DNA of 35,868 bases, from contig JAQSWS010000053.1 of assembly GCA_029266495.1 (NCBI GenBank), forward strand, positions 1 through 35,868. Reading direction: 5' to 3'. The stretch is from Rariglobus sp. (GTDB lineage Bacteria > Verrucomicrobiota > Verrucomicrobiia > Opitutales > Opitutaceae). Under the pieces are notes generated by a model, which was not told the origin of the DNA, made no database searches, and was given only the letters and a program-made list of their open reading frames with translations. The translations under genes were made by a program, and so were the position numbers. Below are positions 32,194 to 35,868 of the stretch, piece after piece. Position 1 is the stretch's first letter; every line of letters begins with the position of its first letter.

Positions 32194-33492
32194 ATGAACG
32201 CTACCACCGCCCGGAATTCCCGCATCCATGTCGTGGTGTTGGGCGGCGGCTTCGCCGGACTGGCTGCGTGCCGGCGGCTCGATGATCCACGTGTGCAGGT
32301 GACCTTGATCGACCGGCAAAACCACCATCTTTTCCAACCGTTGCTCTATCAGGTGGCGACCGCCGGGCTGGCTGCACCGGACATTGCGCAACCGCTGCGG
32401 CATATTTTTTCCGACCAGGAAAACGTCACCACGTTGATGGATGACGTGAAGCGGGTGGACCTTGATGCCCGTCGTGTTGAACTCGGGCACGGCTCGCCGC
32501 TCACCTATGATTATCTGGTGATCGGACTGGGCGCGCGCACCGGCTATTTCGGGCACGACGAGTGGATCCGCCACGCGCCGGGACTGAAGACGCTGGCCGA
32601 GGCGACCCACTTGCGTCGCGAATTGCTGCTCGCCTTTGAGCGGGCCGAGACGGCGTCCGATCCGGCGGAACGCGACCGGCTGCTCAACTTTGTCGTGGTG
32701 GGCGGCGGCCCGACCGGCGTGGAAACCGCCGGGGCGCTCGCGGAGCTGGCGCGACGGGTTTTGGTGGACGATTTTCGCCGCATCGATCCGGGCCGGGCGC
32801 ATGTGCACCTGATCGAAGCGGCGCCGAAGCTGCTGACCATGTTCACGCCGGAACAGTCCGACTACACGCGCAGGCGCCTCGAAAAAATGGGGGTGACCGT
32901 TCATCTCAATGCGCCGGTGAGCGAAGTCGGCAAGGGTTACGTCGTGGCGGGCGGAAAACGTTTTGAGTCGTCCGTCACGATCTGGGCGGCGGGCGTGGAA
33001 GGCAGCCCGGTTACACGCACCCTTGCCGGGGCGCCCCTGGATCGCGGAGGACGCGTGCAGGTGTCCCCCGATCTGAGTTTGCCGGGGAGGCGGGAGGTGT
33101 TTGCGGCAGGCGACGTGGTCCTGCTCACCGACGTGAACGGCGTGCGCGTGCCCGGAGTGGCACCCGCGGCGACCCAGATGGGCCGGCATGTGGCGGAGCA
33201 GATTCTTGCGGATATCAACCAGGCGGAGCGCGCCGCGTTCGCCTACCGGGACAAAGGCAGCATGGCGACGATTGGCCGGAGCACGGCGGTGGCGAAGGTG
33301 TTTGGGATGCATTGGACGGGGCTGCCGGCCTGGCTGCTGTGGATGTCGGTGCACCTGGTGTTCCTCATGGGCATGCGCAACCGCATCGGTGTCTTTCTCA
33401 GCTGGATCTGGTCCTATTGCCGGTGGCAGCGCGGGGCCCGCATCATCGTGGACACGCGCGAGCCCGTGCCGGACGAGTTGGTGAAACGGTGA
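32194..33492 (+). CDS. Type II NADH:quinone oxidoreductase-like protein
   Basis: A 432-residue FAD-dependent NADH dehydrogenase (NDH-2) that feeds quinones without pumping protons. The FAD-binding GxGxxG region is VVVLGGGFAGLAACRRL (about 13-29). The second, NADH-binding, is VVVGGGPTGVETAG (about 168-181). The quinone-site-like FQPLLYQVATAGLAAPDI matches NDH-2, as do FAAGDV and VAPAATQMGRHVA. The C-terminus (about 370-405) is an amphipathic or membrane stretch (WLLWMSVHLVFLMGMRNRIGVFLSWIWSY). The ATG at 32194 lies 47 bp after trpA. Alternative: another member of the same family. Confidence 0.93.
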   Translation: MNATTARNSRIHVVVLGGGFAGLAACRRLDDPRVQVTLIDRQNHHLFQPLLYQVATAGLAAPDIAQPLRHIFSDQENVTTLMDDVKRVDLDARRVELGHGSPLTYDYLVIGLGARTGYFGHDEWIRHAPGLKTLAEATHLRRELLLAFERAETASDPAERDRLLNFVVVGGGPTGVETAGALAELARRVLVDDFRRIDPGRAHVHLIEAAPKLLTMFTPEQSDYTRRRLEKMGVTVHLNAPVSEVGKGYVVAGGKRFESSVTIWAAGVEGSPVTRTLAGAPLDRGGRVQVSPDLSLPGRREVFAAGDVVLLTDVNGVRVPGVAPAATQMGRHVAEQILADINQAERAAFAYRDKGSMATIGRSTAVAKVFGMHWTGLPAWLLWMSVHLVFLMGMRNRIGVFLSWIWSYCRWQRGARIIVDTREPVPDELVKR

Positions 33493-33536
33493 GAATTAGG
33501 CTTGAGGCGGGGGCGGGGGACTCGCGTTGATACGCC

Positions 33537-34439
33537 ATGCCGTCGACCCAGAAAATCCTCATCATCGAGGATGACCGTCTCCAATTTCGCGTGACGGAGC
33601 GTTTGCTGGCCAACGCCCGCATGGCGCGTTTCGAGGTGGACTGGGCGCAGACCTTCGAGGAGGGCCTGCGATTGTTGCTCACCGGGCGCTATGCGGCGTG
33701 CCTGCTGGATTTCCAGCTGGGGGCGCGCGACGGGCTGGAGTTGCTGCGGGAGGCGCGCGAGGCGAACTGCCATACGCCGGTGATTTTTCTCACGGCCGAT
33801 TCATCCGAACAGGTGGACGAGGCGGCGATGGAGTCGGGGGCGTCCGATTATCTGGTCAAAGGCGAGATCACCCCCCGTGTATTGGAACGCTCGATACGTT
33901 ATAGCTTGAAGCTGGGCGAGGCCATGCGGGAACTGCGCCTGCTGGCGACCCGCGATGCGCTCACCGGCCTGCTGAACCGCCGCGCTTTTGATGCGTTGCT
34001 GGCGGAGGAGGCGGACCGCGCCCGCCGCCTGGGCCGGTCGCTCGCGGTCCTTTTGCTGGATCTGGACCATTTCAAGTCGGTCAACGATACGCGCGGTCAT
34101 CCCGGGGGGGACGCCGTGCTGGCGGCGGTCGCGCGAATATTGGGGAACGAAGTGCGCACGATCGACAAGGTGGCGCGCATCGGCGGGGAGGAGTTTGCCG
34201 TGCTTTTGATGGAGACGGACGCCGCGGAGGGATTTGCCGTGGCGGGACGACTGGTGGAGGCGGTGCGCGCACAGCCCATTGTCCTCGGCGAAGGCGGGGC
34301 GCTCACCATCACCGTGAGTGCCGGCGTGGCCGCGCTGCCGGTGCATGGGGAGGCGGATGCGACCCTGCTTGCGGCGGCCGACAAGGCGCTTTACGCGGCC
34401 AAGCACGGCGGCCGCAACCGCGCGGTGCTTGCCTCTTGA
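33537..34439 (+). CDS. Response regulator diguanylate cyclase (REC-GGDEF)
   Basis: Makes cyclic di-GMP when its receiver domain is phosphorylated. The REC domain (about 5-120) has acidic residues E11, D12, D13, phospho-acceptor D58 in LLDFQ and K108 in YLVKGE. The GGDEF domain (about 135-298) has the metal Asp in LLLDLDHFKSVND and the signature GGEEF (216-220). RTID (207-210) precedes GGEEF by five residues, the arrangement of the RxxD inhibitory I-site, as in PleD. No sensor kinase is adjacent, so it is an orphan. Confidence 0.95.
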   Translation: MPSTQKILIIEDDRLQFRVTERLLANARMARFEVDWAQTFEEGLRLLLTGRYAACLLDFQLGARDGLELLREAREANCHTPVIFLTADSSEQVDEAAMESGASDYLVKGEITPRVLERSIRYSLKLGEAMRELRLLATRDALTGLLNRRAFDALLAEEADRARRLGRSLAVLLLDLDHFKSVNDTRGHPGGDAVLAAVARILGNEVRTIDKVARIGGEEFAVLLMETDAAEGFAVAGRLVEAVRAQPIVLGEGGALTITVSAGVAALPVHGEADATLLAAADKALYAAKHGGRNRAVLAS

Positions 34440-34463
34440 GGACGACGGGGCGAGCCTGCCGGC

Positions 34464-34835
34464 ATGGCGTTCACCGATTCATCGACGACCTTGGCTGAGA
34501 TCAAGACCCGCGTGCTGGCTTTCGCCCGCGAGCGAGACTGGGAACAGTTTCACGCGCCCAAGAACCTGAGCATGGCGCTCGCGGCCGAGGCGGGGGAATT
34601 GATGGAGCACTTTTTGTGGGCGACGCCCGAGGCATCCCGCACGATCGCGCAAGATGCGGCCAAACGCCGGAAAATCGAAGAGGAACTTGCCGATGTGATC
34701 ATCTACGCGCTGGAGTTCGCCAACATGACCGGCATCGACGTGGCTGCGGCGATCGAGACCAAAATGGCCGCCAATGCCGCCAAATATCCCGTCGATAAAG
34801 CCCGGGGCCGGTCGGAAAAATACACGGAGTTGTGA
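34464..34835 (+). CDS. MazG-like nucleotide pyrophosphohydrolase
   Basis: A small (123-residue) all-alpha NTP pyrophosphohydrolase of the MazG/RS21-C6 group, which cleaves nucleoside triphosphates (often dCTP-like) to monophosphates for pool cleaning. The metal-binding pattern is present: EAGELMEHFLW (E-x2-E, about 36-46) and EEELADVIIYALEFAN (E-x2-D, about 72-87). KYPVDKARGRSEKYTEL is the usual C-terminus. It starts 24 bp after the GGDEF gene. Confidence 0.92.
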   Translation: MAFTDSSTTLAEIKTRVLAFARERDWEQFHAPKNLSMALAAEAGELMEHFLWATPEASRTIAQDAAKRRKIEEELADVIIYALEFANMTGIDVAAAIETKMAANAAKYPVDKARGRSEKYTEL

Positions 34836-34859
34836 GCGTCACGCTCATAGGAACGAACC

Positions 34860-35225
34860 ATGATCAAGACGACTGCGGTCCTGAGAAACTATTACGTGCT
34901 CCCGTGCTGCCTGCTGTTGCTGAATCTGGCGAACAGCCTGGTGGGCTACAAGGCGGAGCTAATCGAGGAGCCGTTTCTACGCACCCTGGTGGTGATTTTT
35001 TTGGTGCTCTGCGGCGCCTCACTGGTGGCGTTTGTGCTCGCGCCGGCGATCGGGATGGCGGTCAACGCCCTGCAACGTGGCAGCCGTCGCGGTGGCGGGC
35101 GCGTGGGCGAGACGATTTTCCTGCTCGTCCTGGGAGCCGGTGTGTTTTGGTGCTATTACCAGCTTTGCAACCATGGTCCGGCGGCATTGTTGCCCGCCGC
35201 CTGGCGCAACTCACCGCTCCCGTAG
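34860..35225 (+). CDS. Small membrane protein of unknown function
   Basis: A 121-residue protein with three likely membrane helices: YYVLPCCLLLLNLANSLV (about 11-28), LRTLVVIFLVLCGASLVAFVLAPAIGMA (about 40-67) and ETIFLLVLGAGVFWCYYQL (about 83-101). I do not recognise a family. The ATG at 34860 is 24 bp after the MazG-like gene and is the last gene of that plus-strand run. Coding likelihood is moderate; the hydrophobic pattern and third-position GC support it. Confidence 0.6.
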   Translation: MIKTTAVLRNYYVLPCCLLLLNLANSLVGYKAELIEEPFLRTLVVIFLVLCGASLVAFVLAPAIGMAVNALQRGSRRGGGRVGETIFLLVLGAGVFWCYYQLCNHGPAALLPAAWRNSPLP

Positions 35226-35258
35226 GGCGCTGGCGAAAAAAAAGAGCAGCCGGGCCCT

Positions 35259-35299
35259 CCAACCCAGTTTGTCACTTAATAAGTGACAAACTGGGTTGG
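35259..35299. repeat. GTCACTTA palindrome, copy 2 (intergenic)
   Basis: Arms of 20 bp (CCAACCCAGTTTGTCACTTA and exact complement) flank a single A. Copy 1 is inside the helicase gene at 6483-6503. It lies between the convergent small membrane gene and gluQ and may serve as a terminator-like structure. It would read PVCHLISDK if translated. Confidence 0.8.
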
Positions 35300-35344
35300 G
35301 GCCTCTCGACAAAGAGATCCGCCGGAGGTGGGGTGACGGCGGGT

Positions 35345-35868
35345 TTATTCAAACGAAGCGATCAATGAGGCGGGGGCGACGCCCTGGGCGCGGAGGGCGC
35401 GAAGGGAAAGGGCGTCATGGCGTTTGGCCAGGCGAACGCCTTGGTTATCGCACATCAACGGGCAGTGATAATAGGCCGGCACCGGATGTTCGAGTGCACG
35501 GATGAGCAGCAACTGGCGGAAGGTTGACCTGATGAGATCGGAGCCTCGGACCACTTCAGTGATGCCGAACTCGGCATCGTCCACCGCGCAGGAGAGTTGA
35601 TAGCTGGGCACGCCGTCTTTGCGCCACACGAGGAAATCGCCAAAATCACGACCGGCGACGGCCACTTGCGGACCAAAATGACCGTCGTAGAACGACAACG
35701 TTTCACCATCCGGCACACGGAAGCGCCAGTTCATTGCGAGGCCGGTTGCATCGAGCGGCGGCAAGGGGGCGTCAGCGGGCGGACGGAAGGCGGGGGGATA
35801 AACCGGTTCGTCGTTTTCTCCGCCCTCGTGCGGCGCCGAGACGGCGGCTTCGGCAAGTTCGCGGCGCG
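35345..35868 (-). CDS. gluQ: Glutamyl-Q tRNA(Asp) synthetase, partial
   Basis: GluQ charges glutamate onto queuosine of tRNA-Asp. The visible 174 C-terminal codons read SAPHEGGENDEPVYPPAFRP, FRVPDGE, VSFYD-type HFGPQVAVAGRDFGDFLVWR, then SYQLSCAVDDAEFGITEVVRGSDLIRSTFRQLLL and YYHCPLMCDNQGVRLAKRHDALSLRALR. This is the class I synthetase core of GluRS/GluQ with a KMSKS-like RLAKR. The end shortly after (GVAPASLIASFE) fits GluQ, not full-length GltX. The zinc-site fourth ligand of the family (YxxxC) reads YPPAF here. The start lies beyond the right edge. Confidence 0.87.
   Translation of the reverse strand, partial: RRELAEAAVSAPHEGGENDEPVYPPAFRPPADAPLPPLDATGLAMNWRFRVPDGETLSFYDGHFGPQVAVAGRDFGDFLVWRKDGVPSYQLSCAVDDAEFGITEVVRGSDLIRSTFRQLLLIRALEHPVPAYYHCPLMCDNQGVRLAKRHDALSLRALRAQGVAPASLIASFE

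Noticed and set aside
34832-35368. A 178-residue plus-strand frame spanning the end of the window
   Set aside because: It overlaps the better-supported membrane protein frame and ends within the palindrome; no domain.

Overview
The window is chromosomal DNA of high GC content. Gene content and style point to a Verrucomicrobiota bacterium, most likely of the Opitutaceae. The signs are an exosortase, a Kdo transferase (so an outer membrane with LPS), a phoH / 7TM-HD / ybeY / recO block, very weak Shine-Dalgarno signals, and many short intergenic repeats that also sit in frame inside genes. This placement is inferred from style and gene content, not from a marker gene.

Region 1 (1-12650, almost all minus strand) reads from right to left: HIT protein, phoH, 7TM-HD phosphodiesterase, ybeY, recO, a PD-(D/E)XK-Rad3 helicase broken by a one-base frameshift, a secreted TPR protein, a small HDLxYW protein, a NYN-LOTUS RNA-binding protein, pyrR, pyrB, and a partial GxxExxY gene at the left edge. 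This region holds nearly all the small repeats: 7-bp arrays (AATGACC), hairpins attached to them, a GTCACTTA palindrome, a GC-rich hairpin, and AC-rich short-period repeats.

Region 2 (12794-19837, plus) holds fabF, a YjdF-like membrane protein, an exosortase, waaA and a SNF2-family helicase. These are mainly lipid and envelope genes and almost repeat-free.

Region 3 (19850-28523) is a phosphate island. It contains a porin, pstS, pstC, pstA, pstB and phoU on plus, facing pit and its DUF47 partner on minus. Two candidate Pho boxes, one upstream of the porin and one upstream of pstC, suggest phosphate-starvation control of porin-pstS and of pstCAB. Strong hairpins separate porin/pstS, pstS/pstC, pstB/phoU and phoU/pit. 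PstC and PstA both carry enlarged periplasmic loops.

Region 4 (28560-35868) holds a YdcF/ElyC-like protein, an App1-domain protein, tRNA-His(GTG) on minus, an endonuclease/exonuclease/phosphatase gene with no start codon that abuts the tRNA, trpA, an NDH-2, a REC-GGDEF diguanylate cyclase, a MazG-like pyrophosphohydrolase, a small membrane protein, and a partial gluQ at the right edge.

No gene-free stretch exceeds about 200 bases. The strongest candidate for something undescribed is the set of composite elements in region 1: a perfect hairpin directly followed by heptad repeats, three times in frame inside one helicase gene. The heptad has stop codons in all three frames on one strand and is open in all frames on the other.
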